Source: Prunella strophiata (Eukaryota; Chordata; Aves; Passeriformes; Prunellidae). From it: 64,000 nucleotides of DNA. Both the position numbers and the translations under genes were made by a program. A model generated the notes under the pieces. That model ran no database searches. It was not told the origin of the DNA and worked only from the letters and a program-made list of their open reading frames with translations. Numbering within the stretch: the stretch's first letter is position 1; each line of letters starts with the position of its first letter. Positions 21,903 through 33,600 of this stretch are shown one piece after another. The DNA is taken from NCBI GenBank assembly GCA_036583965.1, contig JAZBQD010000025.1, positions 14,901,145 through 14,965,144 of the forward strand, in the 5' to 3' direction.

Positions 21903-23007
21903 CACCGGACCCGGCCCACCCCGCGCCCACCCCGGCCGCCATCGCCCACCCCATCTCCCTCCGGCTGCGGGGGGATTCGAGAGACGCCCCCGATTCCAAC
22001 CGAGCCCGGGCATCCCCCGCACCGACGCCCCCGAGAGACGCGGGGCTCCGGGGGGAGATGGGGGCAGGCGTCGCCCCGGCCGGAGCCCCCCCGGGTACCA
22101 TGTAAATTCCCCCCACGCCGCCGCCATCGCCCGTGCTCCTCCCGGTGTCCTGCCAACCCCTTCCGGACAGACGAACGGACATCATGGAAGCCCAAAGTGA
22201 GAAGGCGACGCTGTGTGACCCCCCCTCCCCGGCCGCATCCTGCTCCCCCCGCCCCGGTGCCGAGCGGGCACACGGCCCCGCCGCCAAGGACGCTCCTGGG
22301 GACCAGAGGATGCTCCCAGGGATGGCGAGAGGAGGATGCTGATTTTGGGGTGGCGGCGGAGGCTGGATGGGTCCCCTCACGCCCCCGGAGCGGGTCACCG
22401 AGCTCACCCCCCCTCCCCGTGCTGCGTGTCCCCTCCGGCCCCCAGCCCTGCTTTGGGGCGCTTTCTCCCGGTGAATAGGATGTTCCTCTCCGCCCGCCCG
22501 CCGCCCTCGCATGCTCGCTTGCTTCAGTCTCGTGCTACGGCAGGTTTCGGGGTACCCGGGGGGACGGTGACAAGTGACAGCCCCACTGGGCCCCTCCACG
22601 CGGCCGGATCCTGCCCTGGAAGCCGGGCTCCCCTGGCGAGCATCCCCCGCCGCCCTGGGCACCCCGTGGGCTGTGGGGGTGATGCCACCGCCGAGGAGCG
22701 ACCCATCCGTCTGGGATGGGACATCCCGGGGGACCAGGGCCGCGTCTGAGCCACCGCGGCGACACCGGCAGCACAGAGAGACCACGGGAGGTGGCACCTC
22801 GGACGCACTGCCACCGCCACCGCTCTTCCAGCTGAAAAGCCATCGCCCCGATGCCAGCGGCAAGCGGGGCACCGGGGGGACCCCTGGGCTGAGCCGAGAT
22901 GGGACCGAGCCGGCGCGGGGCTGGGGGCCCACGGGGACCCAGCGCGGGAGGGGCTCGGTGCCCCCCCGGCACTGCCCGCAGCCACAGCAGCCGTGGGAGG
23001 AGAGTGG

Positions 23008-23040
<33 letters not shown>

Positions 23041-24117
23041 CGGGATGGGCACGGACACGGACACGGACACGCTTTCGGTTTGTTTTGCCTTTGTACCGGC
23101 CGGGAAGGAACTGCTGCACCAACGCCGCCTCCGCTGCCTGCTTTGTCCGAAACGCCCCTTCCTGACCCCAACATGGCACAAAGCGGCCCTAGAAGGGCTT
23201 TTGGGGAGTCCCCGGGGCTGCGGGACAGGGTGGCACTGCTGGGGCCCGGAGCACCCTGGCACGGGGGTGGGGGCTGCAGTGTCCCTGGGAACAGGGGCCA
23301 GGCAGGACAGAGGCACACAGAGGGTCCCCCTCACCCCTGCAGGTGACAGCAGCAGTTTTGGGGTGCTACAGCCCTGCACAAGTCCCTGGTCCCAGGTTAC
23401 ACGGACAGCCCCAGCACGGCCCCCATGCCCTCCCCTGCCCCCCATGGCAGTGACCCCCTGCACCCCTACTCCCCTGTGCACCCCTATATCCCTCCAGTGC
23501 ATCTGTACACCACCCATGCACCCCATATCCTCTCGGCACCCCCACTTCCCACCTGCAGCCTGACCCACAAGGCTCCCACAGCCCCCCGACCCCCATTTAT
23601 CCCCCTGCTTCCCCATCCCTCATGCACCCACATCCCTGTGGCACCCCCAATCCCCTGGACCCCACATCTCCCCGGCACCTCCCCCCACGGCAGTGTGCCC
23701 CCCACACCCTGGGCACCCCTGTAACGCTCCAGCTCCCTCCTACAGCCCAAATGCAACCCCATATCCACCATCGGCACCCCCATTTCCCACCCTGATCCCC
23801 TAATGCACCCACACATCCCCTAAACCCCATTTCTCTTTTTCTCCCCGCCGCGTCCAGTCCCTCTGGGGTGCACCTCTGGCACCCCCATTCCCCCCGGATC
23901 CCACCGTCCTCCCTGACCACTCACCCCTGGCACACCCCGGAACCCCCTGGTACTCTCTCCTCCTGCACCCCCAGTCCCCAGTGCACAGCTCCTGTCCCTC
24001 CAGCACCCCGCTTCATCCCAGCGAACCCCACTCCCAGTGCACCCACTGCCAAGGCGCCTCATATCCCGCAACACCCATCTATCCCCTGGCACCCGTATTC
24101 CCGCTGCACCCCACGTC
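21903..24117 (+). other. Probable FBXL16 3' UTR, then degenerate C-rich repeats
   Basis: GC-rich sequence follows the stop codon with no coding exon I can recognise. I see no AATAAA or ATTAAA in the first 1.5 kb, so the transcript end is not placed. From about 23,330 to 24,110 cytosine-rich words such as CCCATATCC, GCACCCC and CATCCCCTGG recur irregularly, resembling an eroded minisatellite that leads into the 42-bp array. Confidence 0.5.
23003..23080. repeat. (GGACAC)n hexamer repeat
   Basis: About twelve copies of GGACAC with a few GGGCAC variants and one GGGATG interruption, in the presumed FBXL16 3' untranslated region. Confidence 0.93.
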
Positions 24118-24121
24118 CCGG

Positions 24122-26535
24122 GAAGGGGGCGTGGCCTGGCAGCAGGGGGCGATCCCGGTGGCGGAAGGGGGCGTGGCCTGGCAGCAGGGGGCGATCCCGG
24201 TGGCGGAAGGGGGCGTGGCCTGGCAGCAGGGGGCGATCCCGGTGGCGGAAGGGGGCGTGGCCTGGCAGCAGGGGGCGATCCCGGTGGCGGAAGGGGGCGT
24301 GGCCTGGCAGCAGGGGGCGATCCCGGTGGCGGAAGGGGGCGTGGCCTGGCAGCAGGGGGCGATCCCGGTGGCGGAAGGGGGCGTGGCCTGGCAGCAGGGG
24401 GCGATCCCGGTGGCGGAAGGGGGCGTGGCCTGGCAGCAGGGGGCGATCCCGGTGGCGGAAGGGGGCGTGGCCTGGCAGCAGGGGGCGATCCCGGTGGCGG
24501 AAGGGGGCGTGGCCTGGCAGCAGGGGGCGATCCCGGTGGCGGAAGGGGGCGTGGCCTGGCAGCAGGGGGCGATCCCGGTGGCGGAAGGGGGCGTGGCCTG
24601 GCAGCAGGGGGCGATCCCGGTGGCGGAAGGGGGCGTGGCCTGGCAGCAGGGGGCGATCCCGGTGGCGGAAGGGGGCGTGGCCTGGCAGCAGGGGGCGATC
24701 CCGGTGGCGGAAGGGGGCGTGGCCTGGCAGCAGGGGGCGATCCCGGTGGCGGAAGGGGGCGTGGCCTGGCAGCAGGGGGCGATCCCGGTGGCGGAAGGGG
24801 GCGTGGCCTGGCAGCAGGGGGCGATCCCGGTGGCGGAAGGGGGCGTGGCCTGGCAGCAGGGGGCGATCCCGGTGGCGGAAGGGGGCGTGGCCTGGCAGCA
24901 GGGGGCGATCCCGGTGGCGGAAGGGGGCGTGGCCTGGCAGCAGGGGGCGATCCCGGTGGCGGAAGGGGGCGTGGCCTGGCAGCAGGGGGCGATCCCGGTG
25001 GCGGAAGGGGGCGTGGCCTGGCAGCAGGGGGCGATCCCGGTGGCGGAAGGGGGCGTGGCCTGGCAGCAGGGGGCGATCCCGGTGGCGGAAGGGGGCGTGG
25101 CCTGGCAGCAGGGGGCGATCCCGGTGGCGGAAGGGGGCGTGGCCTGGCAGCAGGGGGCGATCCCGGTGGCGGAAGGGGGCGTGGCCTGGCAGCAGGGGGC
25201 GATCCCGGTGGCGGAAGGGGGCGTGGCCTGGCAGCAGGGGGCGATCCCGGTGGCGGAAGGGGGCGTGGCCTGGCAGCAGGGGGCGATCCCGGTGGCGGAA
25301 GGGGGCGTGGCCTGGCAGCAGGGGGCGATCCCGGTGGCGGAAGGGGGCGTGGCCTGGCAGCAGGGGGCGATCCCGGTGGCGGAAGGGGGCGTGGCCTGGC
25401 AGCAGGGGGCGATCCCGGTGGCGGAAGGGGGCGTGGCCTGGCAGCAGGGGGCGATCCCGGTGGCGGAAGGGGGCGTGGCCTGGCAGCAGGGGGCGATCCC
25501 GGTGGCGGAAGGGGGCGTGGCCTGGCAGCAGGGGGCGATCCCGGTGGCGGAAGGGGGCGTGGCCTGGCAGCAGGGGGCGATCCCGGTGGCGGAAGGGGGC
25601 GTGGCCTGGCAGCAGGGGGCGATCCCGGTGGCGGAAGGGGGCGTGGCCTGGCAGCAGGGGGCGATCCCGGTGGCGGAAGGGGGCGTGGCCTGGCAGCAGG
25701 GGGCGATCCCGGTGGCGGAAGGGGGCGTGGCCTGGCAGCAGGGGGCGATCCCGGTGGCGGAAGGGGGCGTGGCCTGGCAGCAGGGGGCGATCCCGGTGGC
25801 GGAAGGGGGCGTGGCCTGGCAGCAGGGGGCGATCCCGGTGGCGGAAGGGGGCGTGGCCTGGCAGCAGGGGGCGATCCCGGTGGCGGAAGGGGGCGTGGCC
25901 TGGCAGCAGGGGGCGATCCCGGTGGCGGAAGGGGGCGTGGCCTGGCAGCAGGGGGCGATCCCGGTGGCGGAAGGGGGCGTGGCCTGGCAGCAGGGGGCGA
26001 TCCCGGTGGCGGAAGGGGGCGTGGCCTGGCAGCAGGGGGCGATCCCGGTGGCGGAAGGGGGCGTGGCCTGGCAGCAGGGGGCGATCCCGGTGGCGGAAGG
26101 GGGCGTGGCCTGGCAGCAGGGGGCGATCCCGGTGGCGGAAGGGGGCGTGGCCTGGCAGCAGGGGGCGATCCCGGTGGCGGAAGGGGGCGTGGCCTGGCAG
26201 CAGGGGGCGATCCCGGTGGCGGAAGGGGGCGTGGCCTGGCAGCAGGGGGCGATCCCGGTGGCGGAAGGGGGCGTGGCCTGGCAGCAGGGGGCGATCCCGG
26301 TGGCGGAAGGGGGCGTGGCCTGGCAGCAGGGGGCGATCCCGGTGGCGGAAGGGGGCGTGGCCTGGCAGCAGGGGGCGATCCCGGTGGCGGAAGGGGGCGT
26401 GGCCTGGCAGCAGGGGGCGATCCCGGTGGCGGAAGGGGGCGTGGCCTGGCAGCAGGGGGCGATCCCGGTGGCGGAAGGGGGCGTGGCCTGGCAGCAGGGG
26501 GCGATCCCGGTGGCGGAAGGGGGCGTGGCCTGGCG
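24122..26535. repeat. 42-bp tandem array, 57 complete copies
   Basis: The unit starts GAAGGGGGCGTGGCCTGG, continues CAGCAGGGGGCGATCC and ends CGGTGGCG. Copies start every 42 bases from 24,122 to 26,516 and look identical throughout. Each unit has a GC/KLF box (GGGGGCGTGGCC) and a word matching the CTCF core (CAGCAGGGGGCG). Since 42 is a multiple of three and the unit lacks stops, several frames stay open for over 800 codons (e.g. repeating KGAWPGSRGRSRWR). I treat these as artefacts. The array lies between FBXL16 and WDR24, and its right end runs straight into the WDR24 CpG promoter. Confidence 0.98.
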
Positions 26536-26700
26536 GGAGCTCGGCGGCGGGGCCTGCTCGGCCCGAGCGGCCGGCGCTGGAACCGGCACCGGGTACGGCT
26601 ACGGGAGCGGCACCGGGGCCTCGCACGGAGGGGTCCGGGACCGGGTGGCAGCGGCAGGGGACTCTGTGTGGCGGGAGGGATGTGTGAAGGGGCCCCGGGG
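26520..26700 (+). promoter_or_regulatory. Probable WDR24 promoter / first exon
   Basis: A compact CpG-rich stretch (GCTCGGCGGCGGGGCCTG, CGGCACCGGGTACGGCTACG) follows the last 42-bp unit, about 1 kb before the WDR24 start codon. WDR24 exon 1 would be untranslated and spliced to an exon carrying the ATG, for instance after CTCCCTCCCACAG at 27,479. The start site is inferred from composition and position only. Confidence 0.5.
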
Positions 26701-27060
26701 GATCTGAGGGGTGGAAAGGGCCCTGAGGAGGGTATAGGGTGGGGGTGCCTCTGAGGGAACCCTGAGTGGGCTCTGAAGGGCTGGAGGGGGCCCTGAAGGG
26801 GCTGTGGGTCAGGAGCGGGCCCTGCAGAGGGGGAAGTGTGGGGTCCGAGGGGTCCTGGGGGCTGTGGGTCCGGAGGTGGAGGATGTGGAGTATGAGGGGG
26901 CTGTGGGTCAGGAGACGGCCCTGATGGGCTGGGAGTGTGGGATATGAGGGGCTGGGGGTGGCCTCAGGGGTAGGACGGGACCCTAAGGGTGCTCTGAGGG
27001 TGGGAAGGGGCCCTGAGGGGGTGGAAATATGAGGTGTGAGGGATCTGTGGGACCTGGCAA
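26700..27060. repeat. Degenerate G-rich repeat of about 30-45 bp
   Basis: Words GGGCCCTGAGGGGG, GGGCTGTGGGTCAGGAG and GTGGGATATGAGGGG recur with variable spacing about eight times between the WDR24 promoter and coding start. Copies are diverged. A separate perfect duplication of GCTAGAGAAGGAGGGTCATC lies at 27,167-27,212. Confidence 0.7.
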
Positions 27061-27671
27061 GAGAATAGCAGTGCTGTGGCAAGAGCTCAGCCTGGTTCTG
27101 AGGGACACAGCCCGTGGGATCCTGTGATCCCTCCAAGAAGTCTGGAGTACCTGCTGTCCCCCCTCTGCTAGAGAAGGAGGGTCATCCCCCTGCTAGAGAA
27201 GGAGGGTCATCCCCTGGTTCTTGCAGGCTCTGGAGCTCCGAGTGTCCCACGGAGGTGACCGTGGCCTCACCTCACCCTGCCTCGTGCTGCGGACACTGCT
27301 CGCTTCAGCCACAGCGCTGTACTTGACCTAGATTATCAACAACAGCGAAACATCGCAGGGTGTGGCCGAGGAGGGAAGAAGGAACCCAGAGAAGGTTTTC
27401 AGGAACTCTCTGAGAGGGAGCCACAGAGGGTGGGTGGCAGGAGGAGAACCCGCAGTGGGGCTGTGTCTCCCTCCCACAGGTAGCTCTGCAGCCTCTCACC
27501 TCCAGGGCCCGTTGATGCAGCCGCAAAAAGCCGTGGCCAGAGCCAGCAGGGCCCGGCAGGAGCCGGGGGAGCCCAGCCTGTCCCTGCCCAGCTCTGGCTG
27601 AGGTGGAGCAGGGTGGCCGTGTGGGTGTGCAGGCAGCCTGCTGGAGAGGGGACAGCACCCCGAGGACAGCC

Positions 27672-30600
27672 ATGGAGAAGATGGCCAGGGTCACCACTGC
27701 CCTGGGGGGCAACGCGCTGACCGGCCGCACCATGTTCTGCCACCTGGACGCCCCTGCCAATGCCATCAGCGTGTGCCGGGACGCCGCCCAGGTGGTGGTG
27801 GCCGGCCGCAACATCTTCAAGATCTACTCCATCGAGGAGGAGCAGTTTGTGGAGAAGCTGAACCTCCGCGTGGGCCGCAAACCCTCCCTGAACTTCAGCT
27901 GCGCCGACGTGGTGTGGCACCAGATGGACGAGAACCTGCTGGCCACCGCCGCCACCAATGGCGTGGTGGTCACCTGGAACCTGGGCAAGCCCTCCCGCAA
28001 CAAGCAGGACCAGCTGTTCACGGAGCACAAGCGCACTGTCAACAAGGTGTGCTTCCACCCCACCGAGGTGTACATGCTGCTCAGCGGCTCCCAGGATGGC
28101 TACATGAAGTGCTTCGATCTGCGCAAGAAGGACTCTGTCAGCACCTTCTCTGGTACAAACGTGGCTGTTGTTGTCCTGTTTCAGAGTTTGGGAGCTTTGT
28201 CCTTTCCTTGCTTGTTCCCTCACCCTTAGGAGAGGCAAGGTTTGAGGGCTTCCCCTTTCCCAGGAGGAGGGTTTGCTCATGGTGTGATGCCCAGAGCAGG
28301 GAAAGAAGGAGCTGAGAGGCATTTTGGTGCCTTTTCTTGCCTCTCAGTAGTAGCTGGGTCTGTGTGGGAGATGGAACACATTGACAGCACTCCCTGCTAC
28401 CCCTTCTCTCTGCACCACGGCTCTTCCAGTGGGATTTTTAGCTTTGCTGGAGCTCTTAACTTGTGTCCCCTCCCAGGCCAGTCGGAGAGCGTGCGTGATG
28501 TCCAGTTCAGCATCCGGGACTATTTCACCTTCGCCTGCCACCTTCGAGAACGGGAATGTGCAGCTGTGGGACATCCGCCGGCCCGACCGCTACGAGAGGA
28601 TGTTCACAGCCCACAACGGGCCCGTCTTCTGCTGCGACTGGCACCCAGAGGACAGGTGGGTGTGGGGCCAGCCCCCAGGCCTTGCAGGACAAGAGAGATC
28701 CAAAACAGGATTGGGATTTTTTTTGTGTCTGTGATACCCTGTCCCCTTGTGTCAGGGGCTGGGATGTTGCTGGGAGATAGGAGTGAGTGTTGCTTTGAGC
28801 ATTTGGGGTGGTGTAAGAGTGTTTGAGGTTTGTATTTTGATAAATTAGGGGGTTTTGAGGCACTGGGTGTCTTATGGTTGTGTATAGCAGTGTCACAGCA
28901 GCCTCTTGCTCCAGTGCTCAGCTTGAGGAAGGCACTACTTGGCTGCTCTGGGACACAGCTCGCTTGTGTTCAGTCATGTTTCCCTCCTGCCTTTCCTGGG
29001 AAGTTGCTGGGAAGGATCTGGAAGGAGCTGTTACACTCACTCCCTGCCAGGCAGTGGTGCCACTGCTCGTGATCTTAGAGAGGCACTGAAATACGTTCAG
29101 AATGGCCTTTTCCTCTGTGCTGTGCCTGGCCAGTGGAAAGCAGAGCCAGAGGGAACTGGTCTGACTGGGATGTGGCTCTAGAGGCACAGGGCCATAACTG
29201 GGGGCGGGAGGGAGGGTGCTGCCTGACCTGGTTGCTGCAGAGCAGAGGTGCCAGGGGAGCTCATGGGAGGATGGGATTGCAGCCCAGCTGCCTTCCTGCA
29301 GCGTGGATGTGGTGACACCTGTGCTGTGAGCATTTCCATGCCACGGTGGGGACAGAGAGGTGAGCACTGACCCGTCCTTGTCCCAGGGGCTGGCTGGCCA
29401 CGGGCGGCCGCGACAAGATGGTGAAGGTGTGGGACATGAACACGACGCGGGCCAAGGAGATCTACTGCGTGCAGACCATCGCCTCGGTGGCGCGGGTGAA
29501 GTGGCGCCCCGAGTGCAAGCACCACATCGCCACCTGCTCCATGATGGTGGACCACAACATCTACGTGTGGGACGTGCGCCGCCCCTTCATCCCCTCCGCC
29601 ATGTTCGAGGAGCACAAGGACGTCACCACGGGCATCGTGTGGCGGCACCTCCACGACCCCTACTTCCTCCTCTCGGGCTCCAAGGACAGCACCCTTTACC
29701 AGCACATCTTCAAGGACGCCAGCCAGCCCATCGACCGCGCCAACCCCGAGGGGCTGTGCTACAGCCTCTACGGAGACCTGGCCTTCGCCGCCAAGGAGAG
29801 CCTCATCTCCTCCGACTCCAACCGCAAGCCCTACATCGGCGACCGGCGCCACCCCATCTTCTTCAAGCGCAAGCTGGACCCCACGGAGCAGTTTGAGTAC
29901 ATCTCGTCCTCCAGCGCCCTCAGCGTGTTCGAGACGGACGTGGAGAGCGGCAGCATGGACTGGTTCGTGCACACGGCCAAGCAGTACGCGCTGGCCGGCC
30001 GGCCGCTGGCCGAGCTCTGCGACCACAACGCCAAGGTGGCCAAGGGGCTGGAGCGCAACCAGGTGAGCTGGGGGATGGCTGGTGCTGCAGGGGTGGGAGC
30101 CTGGGAATTCCTGACAGGGAGTGTGTTCCACACAGGTGGCTCAGACGTGGACGATGCTGAGGATTATCTACTCCAGCCTCGGCACCGTGTCGTCCACGAA
30201 CCTCAACCACAGCATGGGGAAAGGCAGCACTGCCCTCCCGCTCATGAACAGGTACAGGGGTTGGGAGCTGCAGGGAGCGGTGACATGAGGGGGATAACTC
30301 TGGGATGGGGGCAGTGGGACAGCTCCTTGGCTGGGATGGGGTTATAGAATCACATCACAGAATACCAGGATGGTTTGGGTTGGAAGGGACCTTATAGCTC
30401 ATCTCATTCCACCCCTGCCATGGCAGGGACACTTTCCACTAGCCCATGTCCAGCCTGGCCTTGGACACTCCCAGGGATCCAGGGGCAGCCACAGCTTCTC
30501 TGGCACCCTGTGCCAGGGCCTGCCCACCCTCCCAGGGAACAATTTCTACATAATAACTAACTGCCCCAGACACAGGGAGCGAGCAGGGACAGCTCTCCCT

Positions 30601-33600
30601 CAGCCTCAGGCTGTGCTGGTTTGCATGTTGGCATTGTTTGAACACAGGCATTTCCCATGTTGGTGTGGCCAGCCTGGTCTCGAGCTGTACAGCCTCACAC
30701 ACTGCTCCCTTCTCTCCTTCAACCAAAGTTTGGCCTGTGGTGGGGCAAGGGCTGGGACCAGCTTTGCAGTTACTGAATTAATGAATCACAGAATCTCTAA
30801 CGTTGGAAAAGTCCTTTGAGATCATTCCCCCAGCAGCTCTGTCAAGGCCACCACTAAACCATGTCCCTAAGTACTACATTTTCAATGATGTTGAACATCT
30901 CCAGAGGTGGAGACTCCACCACTGCCCTGGGCAGCTGTGCTAATGCCTAACCACCCTTCCCATGAAGAAATTTTCCAAAGAAAGCAATCTAAACCTCCTC
31001 TGTCACAATTTGAGGCCATTTCCTCTTCTCCTGTCCCTGTTCCCTGGGAACAGAGCCCAACTCCCCTAGTTCCCCCTCCTGTCAGGGAGTTGGGGAGGCG
31101 AGAAGGTCTCCCCTGAGCCTCCCTTTCTCCAGCCTGAGCCTCCCCAGCTCCCTCAGCTGCTCCTGGTGCTCCAGCCCCTTCCCCAGCTCTGTTCCCTTCC
31201 CTGGACATGCTCCAGCCCCTCAATGTCTTTCCTGTCATGAGGGCCCCAAAAGTGACCCCAGGATCTGAGGTGAGGCCTCAGCAGTGCCCAGGACAGTGAT
31301 GGTGACCAAGGGCTGGGGATGGAGGAGGTGTCTTATGGCTGGAGCTGGAACTGCTGGTGTGCAGAGGTTTTCTTCTGGAGCCTTTCCAAGGCAGAGCACA
31401 GCCCAGCTCTGCCAGCAGCTCGCTGGCGTGGAGAGCCCGTTTGTGGGCTGATGAAGCAGGAAAACTTGTTCTTCCTCTTCTCAATGACATAAACGTGTGG
31501 GGTGAGGACTCCAAATGAGCTGTCAGACCTCGCAGGACCGGGTTCCCACACTGAGTGATACATCCTCAAATAACACCAAAGGAAACAAGCACTGTCCTTG
31601 ACCAAGCTGTGCCTCCAGCTGGGAGGCTGTGCCTGTCTGAGACAGGGCAGGCAGCAGCCTGGGGAGCTGGGCTCTGCTCCAGCCCCATCCCTTCCCCTCT
31701 CCATCTCGGTGAAGGCCAAGCATGGTGATGCATAACTAACAGCCAGGCACCTTGGAGCGAGGCAGCTCCTGTTCACCTGCCTCTGAGGGGATGGAGATGG
31801 AGCCAAGAGCCTGCTCAGCTCTGGAATCCTTCAGAGAGACCTTTGCAGTGCATGTGCAGTGCCACCAGGCTTGGAGGAAGGGCTGTGATCACAGTCACAA
31901 TGTGTCTTTAAGTCACACAGTGGGGACTGGTGGCTTCTGCCCACAAAGGGATGATATCACTGTATCTCATGTTTCTCCATTCAAATTGCAACTGGACACC
32001 TGTATCCAGGCTGTTTGCTGGCTGAAATGGAAACTTTATACTCCTCTGACTGTTAAATTTGGCTTTTTTCCCCAGCTTTAACCTGAAGGATATCCCTGCT
32101 GGGCTGGGCAGTGAGTCCAGGCTGGACCGCAGCAAAGGAGAAAGCCGCACAGAGAACATCCTCATGGATTCCTCCTCCACCCTGATCAACAACGAGGGTA
32201 ACGCTCCTGGGGGGCACAGGCTCAGCCCCACAGCTCTTCCCTCCTCAGCCACAGACAGGGGATAAACTGGGGCATTTATCCTGTGAATTGGGGTGACAGA
32301 ACGTGCTGCAGCCCCAGGGTTGAAGGACACTGAGCCCCAGGGTGCTGCAGAAGGACAACTTTCCCCCATGACCTGGGGTGACAGTGACAGTGGTGGGAAC
32401 TGAGCTGTGTGGCTCGGGCACAGCCTGGCATGCTGGGCAGGACAGTGGGAGGTGGATCCAGTGGTGTGATGAGCTGATTTCTCTTTCCCTGGGCACGCAG
32501 ACAATGAGGAGACGGAGGGCAGCGACGTCCCTGCGGATTATCTGCTGGGAGATGTGGAGGCAGATGAGGATGACCTGTACATGATGGACCACGAGAACCC
32601 GCACGGTGAGCGCACGGGGGGAGCTGTTGTCTGTGCCAGCTGGGTTTTCTCCTGCTCATTCCTGCTCTTCTCCTCGCAGCTGAAGAGCAGGAGTACAGCC
32701 TTCCCCAGGAAGCCTTCCCCCTGCGCCACGAAATCGTGGACAACCCATCAGCCCTGGACCACCTGCAGGACAAAGCTGACTCCCCTCACGTCAGCGGCAA
32801 CGAGGCCGAGACGGTGTCGCTGACCCCCTTGCCAGGATGGGGTTTGAGGTGGGCTCTGCAGGGCCAGGATGGGGTTTGAGGTGGGCTCTGCAGGGCCAGG
32901 ATGGGGTTTGAGGTGGGCTCTGCAGGGCCAGGATGGGGTTTGAGGTGGGCTCTGCAGGGCCAGGATGGGGTTTGAGGTGGGCTCTGCAGGGCCAGGATGG
33001 GGTTTGAGGTGGGCTCTGCAGGGCCAGGATGGGGTTTGAGGTGGGCTCTGCAGGGCCAGGATGGGGTTTGAGGTGGGCTCTGCAGGGCCAGGATGGGGTT
33101 TGAGGTGGGCTCTGCAGGGCCAGGATGGGGTTTGAGGTGGGCTCTGCAGGGCCAGGATGGGGTTTGAGGTGGGCTCTGCAGGGCCAGGATGGGGTTTGAG
33201 GTGGGCTCTGCAGGGCCAGGATGGGGTTTGAGGTGGGCTCTGCAGGGCCAGGATGGGGTTTGAGGTGGGCTCTGCAGGGCCAGGATGGGGTTTGAGGTGG
33301 GCTCTGCAGGGCCAGGATGGGGTTTGAGGTGGGCTCTGCAGGGCCAGGATGGGGTTTGAGGTGGGCTCTGCAGGGCCAGGATGGGGTTTGAGGTGGGCTC
33401 TGCAGGGCCAGGATGGGGTTTGAGGTGGGCTCTGCAGGGCCAGGATGGGGTTTGAGGTGGGCTCTGCAGGGCCAGGATGGGGTTTGAGGTGGGCTCTGCA
33501 GGGCCAGGATGGGGTTTGAGGTGGGCTCTGCAGGGCCAGGATGGGGTTTGAGGTGGGCTCTGCAGGGCCAGGATGGGGTTTGAGGTGGGCTCTGCAGGGC

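Noticed and set aside
24122..26535. CRISPR-like direct repeats
   Set aside because: The units are contiguous with no unique spacers and the context is a vertebrate genome.
23868..26754. Arg/Gly/Trp-rich open frames of over 900 codons
   Set aside because: A 42-bp unit without stops keeps most frames open. No evidence favours one frame as coding.
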